64,000 nucleotides of DNA. Source: Georgenia sp. TF02-10. Lineage in GTDB: Bacteria; Actinomycetota; Actinomycetes; Actinomycetales; Actinomycetaceae. Positions 8,739 through 17,432 of the stretch are shown here, piece after piece (position 1 is the first letter of the stretch; each line of letters opens with the position of its first letter). The notes beneath the pieces are model-generated. The model was not told the origin of the DNA and made no database searches. It was given only the letters and a program-made list of their open reading frames with translations. Where the stretch lies: positions 496,001-560,000 of the forward strand of contig NZ_CP094289.1 in the NCBI RefSeq assembly GCF_022759505.1, read 5' to 3'. The translations under genes were made by a program, and so were the position numbers.

Positions 8739-9764
8739 ATGGACGCACCCATCATCCAGGCCCGCGGCCTGAGCAAGCGGTTCAAGGCCCGCAAGGGCAG
8801 CGCCGAGGTCGTCGCCGTCGCCGACCTCACCACGGACATCGCCCCCGGCTCCCTCACCGCCTTCCTGGGGCCGAACGGGGCGGGCAAGTCCACCTCCCTG
8901 CGGATGCTCACCACCCTCCTCGAGCCCAGCGGCGGGACCGCCACGGTCTGCGGGTACGACGTCGCCACCCAGGCCCCGCTGGTGCGGGCGAGCATCGGCT
9001 ACGTCGGCCAGAAGAACGGCGCGGGGCACTACCAGCGCATCCGGGACGAGCTCGTCAGCCAGGGCGCGCTCTACGGCCTGGGCCCGGCCGAGCGGCGGCG
9101 CCGCGCCACCGAGCTCATCGAGATGCTCGACCTCGGCGAGGTGGCGGACCGCAACGCCATCACCCTCTCCGGCGGCCAGCGCCGGCGGGCCGACGTCGCG
9201 CTCGGGCTCATCCCCGGCCCCAGCCTGCTCTTCCTCGACGAGCCGTCCACCGGGCTGGACCCGCAGTCCCGCGCGCACCTGTGGGAGCACATCCTCACCC
9301 TGCGCGCGCGGTACGGGATGACCATCTTCCTCACCACGCACTACCTGGAGGAGGCGGACCAGCTCGCCGAGCGGGTGATGATCGTTGACCAGGGCCGGAT
9401 CATCGCCGACGGCACCGCCAGCCGGCTCAAGGCCGACCTGGCCGGGGACCGGGTCACCGTCCTCGTCGCGGCCGATCCCGACGGCGCCGCCCGGGTGCTG
9501 CGGGCGGCGTCGGCCCGGTCCGGGGTCACCGAGCCGGACCTCACCGTCGGGCAGACCCCGGAGGGCACCCGGTTCGTCGCCACCGTCCAGCACGGGGACC
9601 GGGTGCTGCCCGGGCTGCTGCGCGACCTGGCGCCGCACGACGTGCGCGCCGCCGAGCTGGCCCGGCCGAGCCTCGACGACGTCTTCCTCACCCTCACCGG
9701 GCGCAGCCTGCGCGAGGAGAACCAGACCCAGACCACGCCCGAGCCGCAGGGAGCCCCCCGATGA
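8739..9764 (+). CDS. ABC exporter ATPase, DrrA-like
   Basis: 341-residue ATPase subunit of an ABC-2 type exporter of the daunorubicin-resistance group. Walker A GPNGAGKS is at 44-51, the signature LSGGQRRR follows, Walker B is LLFLDEPSTGLDP, and the switch histidine is in LTTHYLEEADQLAE. The C-terminal about 100 residues match the DrrA extension that regulates such pumps. It pairs with the permease that overlaps its end by 4 bases. It is probably transcribed without a leader from the promoter shared with the WYL regulator. The exported compound (drug, lipid or metabolite) cannot be deduced. Confidence 0.92.
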   Translation: MDAPIIQARGLSKRFKARKGSAEVVAVADLTTDIAPGSLTAFLGPNGAGKSTSLRMLTTLLEPSGGTATVCGYDVATQAPLVRASIGYVGQKNGAGHYQRIRDELVSQGALYGLGPAERRRRATELIEMLDLGEVADRNAITLSGGQRRRADVALGLIPGPSLLFLDEPSTGLDPQSRAHLWEHILTLRARYGMTIFLTTHYLEEADQLAERVMIVDQGRIIADGTASRLKADLAGDRVTVLVAADPDGAARVLRAASARSGVTEPDLTVGQTPEGTRFVATVQHGDRVLPGLLRDLAPHDVRAAELARPSLDDVFLTLTGRSLREENQTQTTPEPQGAPR

Positions 9765-10549
9765 CCACGACGACCGACCCCCGCCCCGCGGCCCGGCCCG
9801 CGCTCGCCCGGGACAGCTGGGCCGTGCTGGTCCGCGAGCTGCGGCCGGTGCTGCGCGACCCGTTCAGCCTCGTCTTCTCCGTCCTCCAGCCGCTGATGTT
9901 CCTGGCCCTGTTCGGGCCGCTGCTCGGCGGGATGACCGGGCTGCCGATCGCCGAGGCGTTCCAGTGGTTCGTCCCCGGCATCATCGTGATGATTGCCCTC
10001 TTCGGCACCGCGATGACCGGCTCGAACCTGCTCTACGAGATCCAGAGCGGGGCGCACGAGCGGATGCTGGTCGCGCCGGTCGCCCGCTCCGCGCTCCTGG
10101 TCGGCCGGGCGGTGAAGGAGATGGTCCCGCTCGTCGTCCAGGCGCTGGTCATCGTCGGGATCGCCGCGCTGTGGGGCTTCCGGCCCTCGCTGCCGGGGAT
10201 GGTCCTCGGCCTGGTCGTCCTGGCCGTGTTCGGCCTGGGGCTCGGGTCGCTGAGCTACGCGCTGGGGATCGTCAGCCGGGAGCGGGACTGGATGTTCTGG
10301 ACCGTCCAGCAGAGCCTGCTGTTCCCGCTCATGCTGCTCTCCGGCATGCTGCTGCCGCTGGACGCCGGGCCGGGCTGGATGCAGGGCCTGGCCGCGTTCA
10401 ACCCGCTGACCTACATGGTCGAGGCGGAGCGGGCGCTGTTCAACGGCGACCTCGGCGCGACGGCGGCCTGGCAGGGGGCGCTGGCCGCGGCGGTCACGGC
10501 GGTGGTCGGGATGTGGGTAGGCATCCGGGCGATGCGGCACAGCATCTGA
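9761..10549 (+). CDS. ABC-2 exporter permease, DrrB-like
   Basis: 262-residue permease with six predicted membrane helices. It has the ABC-2 segment IQSGAHERMLVAPVARSALLVGRAVKEM and the conserved FPLMLLSGMLLPL near residue 190. The N-terminal about 25 residues are cytoplasmic. The ATG lies in the last codons of the ATPase gene (ATGA overlap), so the two are made in fixed ratio and should form a (DrrA)2(DrrB)2-type pump. A short GC-rich gap separates it from the oppositely oriented MFS gene. Confidence 0.9.
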   Translation: MTTTTDPRPAARPALARDSWAVLVRELRPVLRDPFSLVFSVLQPLMFLALFGPLLGGMTGLPIAEAFQWFVPGIIVMIALFGTAMTGSNLLYEIQSGAHERMLVAPVARSALLVGRAVKEMVPLVVQALVIVGIAALWGFRPSLPGMVLGLVVLAVFGLGLGSLSYALGIVSRERDWMFWTVQQSLLFPLMLLSGMLLPLDAGPGWMQGLAAFNPLTYMVEAERALFNGDLGATAAWQGALAAAVTAVVGMWVGIRAMRHSI

Positions 10550-10664
10550 CCGGCCGATCCGGCCGCCGTCGGCGGCGCCTGACCAAGCCCCCTCCCGGGG
10601 ACCCGAGGCGCCCGACGGCGGGCCGGCCGGCCGGTCCGGTGGGACGGTGCCGACCGCCCGCCGG

Positions 10665-11873
10665 TCAGGGCAGGCGGGCCTCGCCGCCGCGGTCCCGGGC
10701 GCGCAGCACCGGGGCCGCGGCGCACGCGGCCAGCACCGCCAGGCCGCCGCTGACCGCCACCACGGCGAACCCGGCGTGGGACCCGGCGGCGTCGATGAGC
10801 GAGCCGGCCACCGAGGAGCCCAGCGAGACCCCGATGTTGATGGCCGTGCTCAGCCAGGTCAGGCCCTCGGTGAGCTTGGCCCGCGGGACGACGTGCTCGA
10901 CCATCGAGTTGCCGTTGATGATCGTCGGGGAGATGGCGAAGCCGGCGACGAACCCGACAGCGCCCATCACCAGGATGCTCTGGATGGCCAGGAAGAGCGC
11001 CGTGCCGACGGCGAGGACCGCCACGCCGAGGACGAACCGGCGCCAGGCCGGCCCGGTCCACGCCCGCGCCCCGTAGCCGAGGCCGGCGATCATCGACCCG
11101 AGCGCGAAGATGCCGAGCACCAGCCCGGCGGCCCCCGGGTTGTCGTGCTCGGCGGTGAACGCGACGACGGAGACGTCGGTGGCGCCGAAGATGCTGCCGA
11201 CGAAGAGGAAGACGGCGACGAGGCCGACCATGGCGGGGGAGCGCATGACCGACCCGCGCGACGCCGAGGTCCGGACCGCCGTCGGCGGCTCGGTGGCCCG
11301 CTGGCTGAGGAACAGGTAGCCGCCCAGGACCAGCAGCACGAGCGCCGTCGCGATGCCCGCCCAGGCCGTGACGGAGGTGGCCAGGGCGGTGGCGACGACC
11401 GGGCCGAGGACGAAGGTGAGCTCGTCCAGCGCGGACTCCAGGGAGTACGCGCGGTGCAGCTCGCGCGGGTTGCGCACCACGACCGTCCACCGGGCGCGGA
11501 CCAGCGCGCCGATCGAGCCGGCGGTGGCCCCGGCGAGCGCGGCGGCCACGAACAGGGTCCAGGACGGGGCCCGCAGCACGGCGGCGGTGACCAGCGCGAC
11601 CAGGCCGACGGCGCTGACCGAGATCGCCGGGAGCATGACCGGCGCCTGCCCGTGCCGGTCCACCAGCCGGGCCAGCTGCGGCGCGCCGACCGCGAGGGCG
11701 ATGACGAAGGTCGCCGAGACCCCGCCGGCCATCCCGTAGGAGCCGTAGAGCTGGGAGACCATCAGGACGATGCTGATCCCGACCATCGAGACCGGGAACC
11801 GGGCCAGCAGCCCGGCCATCGAGAAGGCCAGGGCCCCGGGCAGCGCGAGGATCTGACGGTACGGGCCGAGCAC
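10665..11873 (-). CDS. MFS transporter
   Basis: 402-residue major facilitator protein with about 12 membrane helices in two halves. The loop after helix 2 has the motif A-like LARLVDRHGQAPVM. The first half ends near residue 190, where a basic linker separates the halves. It starts with GTG. MFS proteins of this kind are usually drug or metabolite exporters; nothing nearby fixes the substrate. It lies tail to tail with the DrrB-like gene, and 150 bp separate it from pgm, with nothing recognisable between. Confidence 0.82.
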   Translation of the reverse strand: MLGPYRQILALPGALAFSMAGLLARFPVSMVGISIVLMVSQLYGSYGMAGGVSATFVIALAVGAPQLARLVDRHGQAPVMLPAISVSAVGLVALVTAAVLRAPSWTLFVAAALAGATAGSIGALVRARWTVVVRNPRELHRAYSLESALDELTFVLGPVVATALATSVTAWAGIATALVLLVLGGYLFLSQRATEPPTAVRTSASRGSVMRSPAMVGLVAVFLFVGSIFGATDVSVVAFTAEHDNPGAAGLVLGIFALGSMIAGLGYGARAWTGPAWRRFVLGVAVLAVGTALFLAIQSILVMGAVGFVAGFAISPTIINGNSMVEHVVPRAKLTEGLTWLSTAINIGVSLGSSVAGSLIDAAGSHAGFAVVAVSGGLAVLAACAAAPVLRARDRGGEARLP

Positions 11874-12023
11874 CGGGCGATTCTCTCACCGGTCCCGGCC
11901 GGCGGGACGACGGCGATCGGTCCCGGCCGCCGTCGCCAGGGAGGGTGGCGGCGGTGACGGCGACGAGGCCCGGCGCGCGACGGCGGCGCTGCCCGACACG
12001 CCCGACGGCCGCGCCGCCCGGCG

Positions 12024-13703
12024 CTACTCCGCCAGCGCCGCGTCCACGACCTCCTTCGCGGCGGCCTGCACCTGGGCCAGGTGCTCGGGGCCGCGGAAGG
12101 ACTCGGCGTAGATCTTGTACACGTCCTCGGTGCCGGAGGGCCGGGCGGCGAACCAGGCATTCTCCGTGGTGACCTTCAGGCCGCCGATCGCCGCACCGTT
12201 GCCCGGCGCCTCGACCAGCCGGTCGGTGATGGGCTCCCCGGCCAGCGCGGTGGCGGTGACGTCGGCCGGGGTGAGGCTGGCGAGCCGGGCCTTCTGGGCC
12301 GCGGTGGCCGGGGCGTCGATCCGGGCGTAGGCGCTCGCCCCGTGCCGCTCGACCAGCTCGCGGTGGAACTGGCTGGGGGAGGAGCCGGTCACCGCGGTGA
12401 TCTCCGCGGCGAGCAGCGCGAGCAGGATGCCGTCCTTGTCGGTGGTCCACACGGTGCCGTCGGTGCGCAGGAAGGAGGCACCGGCCGACTCCTCCCCGCC
12501 GAAGCCCACCGAGGCGTCGAGCAGGCCGGGGACGAAGTACTTGAAGCCCACCGGCACCTCGACGAGCCGGCGGCCCAGGCCCGCGGCCACCCGGTCGATC
12601 AGCGCGGAGGAGACCAGGGTCTTGCCCACCGCCGCCGTCGCCGGCCAGTGCGGGCGGTGGCCGAAGAGGTAGGCGATGGCGACGGCGAGGTAGTGGTTGG
12701 GGTTCATCAGCCCGCCGTCCGGGGTGACGATGCCGTGCCGGTCGGCGTCGGCGTCGTTGCCGGTGGCGACGTCGTAGGGGGCCCGGCCGCCGTCGGCCGC
12801 CATGGTCTCCCGCAGCGCCGCCATGGCGTAGGGGGAGGAGCAGTCCATCCGGATCTTGCCGTCCCAGTCCAGCGTCATGAACCGCCAGGTGGGGTCGACG
12901 GTGGGGTTGACCACGGTCAGGTCCAGCCCGTGCCGCTCGGCGACGGCGGCCCAGTAGTCCACCGACGCCCCGCCCAGCGGGTCGGCGCCGATGCGCACCC
13001 CGGCGGCGCGGATCGCGTCGATGTCCAGGACGTTGACGAGGTCGTCGACGTAGGCCGTGAGGTAGTCGTTGCGACCGGTGGTCTCCGCGGCGAGCGCGCG
13101 CTCCACCGGGACCCGGGGGACCGTGCGCCACCCGTCGCGCAGGATCTCGTTCGCCCGGGCCGCGATGGCCTTGGTCGCGTCCGAGCCGGCCGGCCCGCCG
13201 TGCGGGGGGTTGTACTTGAACCCGCCGTCGCGCGGGGGGTTGTGCGACGGCGTGACGACGATGCCGTCGGCCAGGCCCGGGCCCGTGGTGCGCACGCCGC
13301 CGGAGGTGCCGGCGCCGTTGTCGCGCAGGATCGCGTGGGAGACCGCCGGGGTGGGGGTGTAGGAGTCCCGCGCGTCGACGCGGGACTCCACGCCGGCGGC
13401 GGCGAGGACCTCCAGGGCGGTGCGCCAGGCCGGCTCGGACAGTGCGTGGGTGTCCCGGCCGAGGTAGAGGGTGCCGTCGATGCCCTGGGCCCGGCGGTAC
13501 TCCACGATCGCGGCCGTGGTGGCGACGATGTGCGCCTCGTTGAAGGCGCCGTCGAGGCTGGAGCCGCGGTGGCCGGAGGTGCCGAAGACCACCTGCTGCG
13601 CCGGGTCGTCGGCGTCCGGCACCCGGTCGTAGTAGGCGGCGCGGACCGCGTCGACGTCGATGAGGTCCTCGGGCTGGGCGGGGGTGCCGGCGCGCTCGTG
13701 CAT
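12024..13703 (-). CDS. pgm: phosphoglucomutase (alpha-D-glucose specific)
   Basis: 559-residue alpha-D-phosphohexomutase interconverting glucose 1-phosphate and glucose 6-phosphate, linking glycolysis with glycogen, trehalose and cell-wall sugar synthesis. GTSGHRGSS is at 41-49, the phosphoserine loop TPSHNPP at 151-157 (Ser153), and the Mg-binding DADADRHG starts at Asp317. The sugar-binding EESAGASF and the C-terminal phosphate-binding [16 protein letters not shown] are intact. Length and motifs fit the E. coli Pgm type rather than the PMM/PGM or GlmM types. The ATG at 13703 precedes [14 protein letters not shown] at the usual distance from the conserved region. Confidence 0.95.
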   Translation of the reverse strand: MHERAGTPAQPEDLIDVDAVRAAYYDRVPDADDPAQQVVFGTSGHRGSSLDGAFNEAHIVATTAAIVEYRRAQGIDGTLYLGRDTHALSEPAWRTALEVLAAAGVESRVDARDSYTPTPAVSHAILRDNGAGTSGGVRTTGPGLADGIVVTPSHNPPRDGGFKYNPPHGGPAGSDATKAIAARANEILRDGWRTVPRVPVERALAAETTGRNDYLTAYVDDLVNVLDIDAIRAAGVRIGADPLGGASVDYWAAVAERHGLDLTVVNPTVDPTWRFMTLDWDGKIRMDCSSPYAMAALRETMAADGGRAPYDVATGNDADADRHGIVTPDGGLMNPNHYLAVAIAYLFGHRPHWPATAAVGKTLVSSALIDRVAAGLGRRLVEVPVGFKYFVPGLLDASVGFGGEESAGASFLRTDGTVWTTDKDGILLALLAAEITAVTGSSPSQFHRELVERHGASAYARIDAPATAAQKARLASLTPADVTATALAGEPITDRLVEAPGNGAAIGGLKVTTENAWFAARPSGTEDVYKIYAESFRGPEHLAQVQAAAKEVVDAALAE

Positions 13704-14006
13704 GGTCCGATCCTGCCAGCCAGGCGCCGGGTGCGCGCCAGGCAGCGCTGGGCGCCGGCGCCGAGAAAGCTGGCCGCCAGCGCCGGCACCGACCGCCGCC
13801 AGTGCCGAGAACGTCATAACGGTTGCTGTCAGCAACCGTTATGACGTTCTCGACGTACCCCATATCGGGCAGGGGCCCCCACGACCCTTCCAGACTCCTT
13901 GGGGTCCGGTCCTGCATAGTGTTGCTGCTGTGAAGGTTCCGACACCGCGCCCAGGGAAGCTCCTCGTTGGGACTGCCGAGCACCTCTCGCTGCCCGGAGA
14001 CCGCGT
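13704..14006. other. divergent intergenic region pgm / S51 peptidase
   Basis: 303 bp with no supported gene. It contains the perfect palindrome at 13806-13852 and, toward the peptidase, a possible -10 (TAGTGT at 13917-13922). Local A+T content is higher than in the flanking genes. Confidence 0.6.
13806..13852. repeat. intergenic palindrome, copy 1 of 3
   Basis: A perfect 22-bp inverted repeat (arms 13806-13827 and 13831-13852) with a 3-nt loop. The arm reads cgagaacgtcataacggttg and then ct. Two imperfect relatives lie at 21324-21376 and 21413-21459, sharing the outer CGAGAACGTCA and inner CGGTTGCT blocks. This copy lies between two divergent starts, so it is not a terminator of either flanking gene. 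A REP-like or MITE-like mobile palindrome is the best fit. Confidence 0.8.
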
Positions 14007-14714
14007 ATGAGGGGCACGATCGTCGCGCTGGGCGGCGGCGGGTTCTCGATGTCCGACGACGGGTCCTCGGCGATCGACGATCACATCGTCGAGCTGACGG
14101 GCAAGGCACAGCCGAAGGTCTGCTTCGTCCCGACCGCCAGCGGCGACGCGGACGGCTACGCAGCGCGGTTCGAGGAAGCCTTCAGCGGCCGCGCGCGCAC
14201 ATCGGTGCTCTCGCTCTTCTGCCACGAACCGTGGGGGTACACCGATCCGAACATGTTGCTCGACCAGGACGTGGTCTACGTCGGCGGCGGTTCCACCGCC
14301 AACCTGCTGGCGGTCTGGCGGCTGCACGGGCTTCCCGACCTGCTGCGGCAGGCCGCTGGAAACGGCACGGTGCTCGCCGGGATCAGCGCGGGGATGAACT
14401 GCTGGTTCGAGGGCTCGTCCACGGACTCCTTCGGGCCGCTGTCCCCGCTGCCGGACGGCCTCGGCTTCATCCCGGGAAGCGCCTGTCCGCACTACCTTGG
14501 CGAACCTGACCGCCGCGAGAAGTACCAGCGGTGGGTGGCGACCGGTGCGCTGGGCGACGGCTACGCGGTCGACGAGTACGCGGCCATCGTGTGGCGCGAT
14601 GGTGCGCTGGCGGAAGCGGTCGCTGAGCAGTCGGGCCGGCCGGTGTTCCGGGTCGAGCGGACTGGTGACGACGCCGTGGAGCACGAGGTGGACGTGCGCA
14701 CGCTCGTGCGGTGA
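14007..14714 (+). CDS. peptidase S51 (peptidase E-like)
   Basis: 235-residue protein of the S51 family (dipeptidase E/cyanophycinase fold). The nucleophile elbow GISAGM places the catalytic serine at 127. The glycine-rich YVGGGSTANLL (91-101) and the start GTIVALGGGGFSM match the family, and HIV/CHEPWGY segments lie between. Family members hydrolyse Asp-X dipeptides or related amides in the cytosol; no signal peptide is present. The ATG at 14007 follows CGGAGA. A 10-bp stem overlaps its stop codon (14711-14758). Exact substrate is unknown. Confidence 0.88.
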   Translation: MRGTIVALGGGGFSMSDDGSSAIDDHIVELTGKAQPKVCFVPTASGDADGYAARFEEAFSGRARTSVLSLFCHEPWGYTDPNMLLDQDVVYVGGGSTANLLAVWRLHGLPDLLRQAAGNGTVLAGISAGMNCWFEGSSTDSFGPLSPLPDGLGFIPGSACPHYLGEPDRREKYQRWVATGALGDGYAVDEYAAIVWRDGALAEAVAEQSGRPVFRVERTGDDAVEHEVDVRTLVR

Positions 14715-14758
14715 AGAGCCAACGATCTGCGGCAGCCTGACCGCTTGCGGCTCTTCAC
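14711..14758 (+). terminator. stem-loop overlapping the peptidase stop codon
   Basis: GTGAAGAGCC (14711-14720, containing the stop TGA) pairs with GGCTCTTCAC (14749-14758). An additional GCGG/CCGC pairing lies inside. There is no T-tract. It could act as a terminator or an mRNA 3'-end stabiliser before the rhodanese promoter. Confidence 0.45.
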
Positions 14759-14804
14759 AGTTGGGGGTGTGTGCGACACGCATGCAGACCGCTGTACGGC
14801 CACC

Positions 14805-14810
14805 TACCCT
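14805..14810 (+). promoter_or_regulatory. -10 element, leaderless rhodanese gene
   Basis: TACCCT ends 7 nt before the ATG at 14818, and no Shine-Dalgarno is visible. The spacing predicts transcription starting at the start codon. Confidence 0.4.
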
Positions 14811-14817
14811 GGCTGCC

Positions 14818-15171
14818 ATGGCTCTCCCCGACGTCCCCGGCAGTTCCGTCCCCGTCACCGCGCTCGACCCCGAGCGCCCGGTGCCCGAGGGTTACGTGCT
14901 GCTCGACGTGCGCGAGCAGGACGAGTGGGACGCCGGCCACGCCCCCGGCGCCGTCCACATCCCGATGGGCGACCTCCCGGACCGGATCGACGACCTGCCC
15001 GAGGGCGAGCTCCTGGTGGTCTGCCGCACGGGCGGCCGCTCGGGCCGTTCGGTGGCCTGGCTCAACCAGGCTGGCTTCGATGCCTACAACGTCGACGGCG
15101 GCATGTCGGCCTGGGCCAAGACGGGCCTGCCGCTGTCCTCCGAGACCGGCACGGAGCCGACGATCATCTGA
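14818..15171 (+). CDS. single-domain rhodanese-like protein
   Basis: 117-residue rhodanese domain. The active-site loop VVCRTGGRS has Cys69, the persulfide-carrying residue, and the family markers LLDVREQDEWDAGHAPGAVHIPM (about 28-50) and DAYNVDGGMSAW are present. Such stand-alone domains transfer sulfane sulfur or move sulfur to acceptors such as cyanide or thiols in the cytosol. No partner gene adjoins it. Its stop codon lies in the first copy of a 26-bp tandem duplication. Confidence 0.92.
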   Translation: MALPDVPGSSVPVTALDPERPVPEGYVLLDVREQDEWDAGHAPGAVHIPMGDLPDRIDDLPEGELLVVCRTGGRSGRSVAWLNQAGFDAYNVDGGMSAWAKTGLPLSSETGTEPTII

Positions 15172-15216
15172 GCCGCGGCCGGCCGGAGGGCATCTGAGTT
15201 GCGGCCGGCCGGAGGG
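15165..15216. repeat. 26-bp tandem duplication at the rhodanese stop
   Basis: Two adjacent 26-bp units (15165-15190 and 15191-15216), identical except for CC versus TT at positions 9-10. The unit begins CATCTGAG, so the duplication carries the last codon, stop codon and 3' flank. The coding sequence ends in the first unit. Confidence 0.85.
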
Positions 15217-15339
15217 CAGACCTTCCCGGCCCACCCAAACCTTCGGGGCCGGCGGAGCAGCAAGCGACCCGATCGGGAGAGTCGCCGCAGCGCTGCCGAC
15301 GCACGCCCGGCCCCAGTCAGGGCGCCCCCCGGCGGCCCG

Positions 15340-15345
15340 TACAGT
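15340..15345 (+). promoter_or_regulatory. -10 element, leaderless DUF5926 gene
   Basis: TACAGT ends 8 nt before the ATG at 15354; no ribosome binding site is visible between them. Confidence 0.35.
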
Positions 15346-15353
15346 GGCGCCCC

Positions 15354-16226
15354 ATGGGAAAGAAGAGCCGCCGCAAGTCCCGCCCCGAGGGCGCCCCCAA
15401 GCGCCGGCGCGCGGAGGTCGCCTACGTCGAGCGGCCCTTCGCCGGGCTGCCGGCCGAGACTGACCTGGTCGCGATGCGCGAGGTGGTGCCCGCGGCGACC
15501 GCGACGGTGCACACCACCGCCGAGTACGGCGACCGCGAGGTCCAACTCGTCACCCTCCTGCCGGACATGGTGCCGGCGCTGCACCGCGACGACGGCACCG
15601 TCCTGGTCGCGCTGCAGACGGCCGCGCACTCCGGGGACGCCTCCCGCGACGTCGCCGCCGCCCTGCTCGAGGCCCTCGACCTCGCCCCCGGCTCCGCGCT
15701 CGCCACCGCCGAGCCGCCCGAGCCCGGCCCGCGCCTGCAGGACGTCCTGGACTCCGGCGCCGGCGTGGACGTGGAGGTCCGCAGCACCTTCGACTTCTGG
15801 CTCACCGACCAGGCCCGGCAGGACGCCGACGTCGCCCGCGCCCTCGAGCAGGCCAACGAGAACATCGTCCCCACGGTCAAGGTCGACGGCGTGGAGTCGG
15901 CCTACTGGTGCCGGATGAGCCGGGAGTTCCTGCGCTGGGCCCGGCCGGAGGACTCCGAGCAGGTCCTCGACGCGATCGCTCGGCTGCACGCCGCGCGGCA
16001 GTCCGCCGTCGACGACGGCGCCCGGTTCGTCGGCGCGTTCCGGTCCTGCGGCATCCTCATCCCGGTCTGGGAGCTGGCCCCCGGCACCGAGGCCGAGGAG
16101 CTGACCGCACCGCTCCAGGCGTTCGAGGAGCGGTTCACCGCCGCCCTCGCCGCCGACCAGCCGCTCACGCCCGAGGAGCGCCGGGCGCGTGCGGGCATCG
16201 TCTCCCGGCAGGTCGCCCTGCGCTGA
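15354..16226 (+). CDS. DUF5926-family protein
   Basis: 290-residue soluble protein matching an actinobacterial conserved family (DUF5926) of unknown function. The first 20 residues are strongly basic (MGKKSRRKSRPEGAPKRRR), as in nucleic-acid- or ribosome-associated proteins. The body is acidic and alpha/beta, including AYVERPFAGLPAETDLVAMREVVPAATA and WCRMSREFLRWARPEDSEQVLDAIARLHA. No catalytic motif, signal peptide or membrane helix is visible. It appears to be a single gene followed by a minisatellite and a large palindrome. Confidence 0.8.
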   Translation: MGKKSRRKSRPEGAPKRRRAEVAYVERPFAGLPAETDLVAMREVVPAATATVHTTAEYGDREVQLVTLLPDMVPALHRDDGTVLVALQTAAHSGDASRDVAAALLEALDLAPGSALATAEPPEPGPRLQDVLDSGAGVDVEVRSTFDFWLTDQARQDADVARALEQANENIVPTVKVDGVESAYWCRMSREFLRWARPEDSEQVLDAIARLHAARQSAVDDGARFVGAFRSCGILIPVWELAPGTEAEELTAPLQAFEERFTAALAADQPLTPEERRARAGIVSRQVALR

Positions 16227-16231
16227 CCGCG

Positions 16232-16335
16232 CCTCTCGCCCGGTCCCCTCTCATCCGGTCCCTCTCATCCGGCCCCCTCTCGCCCGGTCCCCTCTCGCCC
16301 GGTCCCCTCTCGCCCGGTCCCCTCTCGCCCGGTCC
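16232..16335. repeat. 15-bp minisatellite, seven units
   Basis: Seven head-to-tail copies of cctctcgcccggtcc (units at 16232, 16247, 16261, 16276, 16291, 16306 and 16321). Units 2 and 3 carry ATC for GCC, and unit 2 is one base short. The last four units are identical, suggesting recent expansion by slippage. Confidence 0.9.
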
Positions 16336-16378
16336 GCCCGCTGGCGTCGTCAGTCAGGATCGCCGACACCGGCAATCC

Positions 16379-16444
16379 CCATGTCTGTACTCGTTATGGC
16401 GGCTTGCCGTCGAGCGGAAGCAGCCATAACGAGTACAGACATGG
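16379..16444. repeat. 27-bp palindrome, possible terminator or mobile palindrome
   Basis: Arms 16379-16405 and 16418-16444 pair with one mismatch around a 12-nt loop. The outer 20 bp are perfect (catgtctgtactcgttatgg). It differs in sequence from the palindromes at 13.8 and 21.3 kb but has similar size, intergenic placement and unusually high A+T. It lies downstream of the DUF5926 gene, so termination is possible. Confidence 0.75.
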
Positions 16445-16631
16445 CAGCTCGCGACCCGAGTCTCGGCTCCCGAGCGCCGTCGGATCATGGCTCGAGCCCC
16501 GTGCGTACCAGCGCATGAGCACACGCCGTGCCGCGCCGCACCGGCCGCCGTCGGCACCTCGGATCCCGGCACCGTCATGAGCTGGTCAAGGGAACCCCTC
16601 GCTCGGGTGCGGCCTTGGTCGCACTCCTGGA

Positions 16632-16637
16632 TACTCT
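16632..16637 (+). promoter_or_regulatory. -10 element, leaderless glycosyltransferase gene
   Basis: TACTCT ends 6 nt before the GTG at 16644; no Shine-Dalgarno is present. Confidence 0.4.
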
Positions 16638-16643
16638 TGACGC

Positions 16644-17432
16644 GTGAGGCAGGAGTCGGGGTCGCAGCGGGTCGCCGTCGTCATCCCTGCCAAGGACGAG
16701 GTTGACCGCATCGCCGCGACCGTCCGGGCCGCCCGCGCCATCCCGCACGTGGACCTCGTCGTCGTCGTCGACGACGGCTCGGAGGACGGCACGCAGCACG
16801 CCGCGCGGGCGGCGGGCGCCGTCGTCGTGCGCCACTCGGTCAACCGGGGGAAGGCCTCCGCGATGGAGACCGGCGCCCGCGTCGTCGCCATGCGCGACGC
16901 CCAGGGCGAGCCGGCCCGGCTGCTGCTCTTCCTCGACGCCGACCTCGGCGAGAGCGCGGTGGCCACCGCGCCGCTGGTGCCGCCGGTCCTGGAGGGGCGG
17001 GCGGACTGCACCATCGCGGTGCTCCCGCCCCAGCCCGGCGCCGGCGGCCGGGGGATCGTCACCGGCCTGGCGCGCCGGTCGATCGCCCGGGCCACCGGGT
17101 GGACGCCCACCCAGCCCCTGTCCGGGCAGCGGTGCATGACGCGGGAGGCGTTCGAGGCCGCCCAGCCCCTCGCCCACGGCTGGGGCGTGGAGACCGGGAT
17201 GACGATCGACCTGCTCGTCGCCGGCCTGACCGTCCAGGAGGTGCCCTGCGACCTGCGCCACCGCCCGTCCAGCAACAACCTGGCCGGGCAGCTGCACCGC
17301 TCCGCCCAGTACCGGGACGTCGCCCTCGCCGTCGCGCACCGCAACGTCCGCCGGGTGCGGGTCCCGCCCGGCCGGCGGGGGGAGAACCCCAGCCGGCAGC
17401 GCCCCGGCCGGCCCTACCGCGCCTGGGCCTGA
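16644..17432 (+). CDS. family 2 glycosyltransferase
   Basis: 262-residue GT-A fold transferase with AVVIPAKDEVDRI at the start, nucleotide-binding VVVDDGSEDGT (Asp43-Asp44) and the metal-binding DAD at 98-100 in LLFLDADLGE. No transmembrane helix follows the catalytic domain, so it is cytosolic or peripheral. The overall pattern resembles polyprenyl-phosphate sugar transferases and glucosyl-3-phosphoglycerate synthases, but I cannot choose a donor or acceptor. It starts at GTG 16644. Its 3' end overlaps the convergent membrane-protein gene by 19 bp. Confidence 0.85.
   Translation: MRQESGSQRVAVVIPAKDEVDRIAATVRAARAIPHVDLVVVVDDGSEDGTQHAARAAGAVVVRHSVNRGKASAMETGARVVAMRDAQGEPARLLLFLDADLGESAVATAPLVPPVLEGRADCTIAVLPPQPGAGGRGIVTGLARRSIARATGWTPTQPLSGQRCMTREAFEAAQPLAHGWGVETGMTIDLLVAGLTVQEVPCDLRHRPSSNNLAGQLHRSAQYRDVALAVAHRNVRRVRVPPGRRGENPSRQRPGRPYRAWA

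Larger units (their letters stand above)
16227..16643. other. intergenic region with minisatellite and palindrome
   Basis: 417 bp between the DUF5926 gene and the glycosyltransferase. It contains the seven-unit repeat (16232-16335), the 27-bp palindrome (16379-16444) and the -10 of the next gene (16632-16637). I see no coding sequence. Confidence 0.7.

Noticed and set aside
5270-9388. A plus-strand open frame of more than 1300 codons
   Set aside because: It runs antisense to poxB and the WYL gene, has the biased His/Gly/Arg composition of GC-rich shadow frames, and shows no recognisable domain.
10411-14109. A 1200-codon minus-strand frame over the MFS and pgm genes
   Set aside because: It is out of frame with both genuine genes and has no domain signature.
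16232-16335. CRISPR array
   Set aside because: Units are 15 bp and directly adjacent with no spacers, and no cas genes are near; it is a minisatellite.
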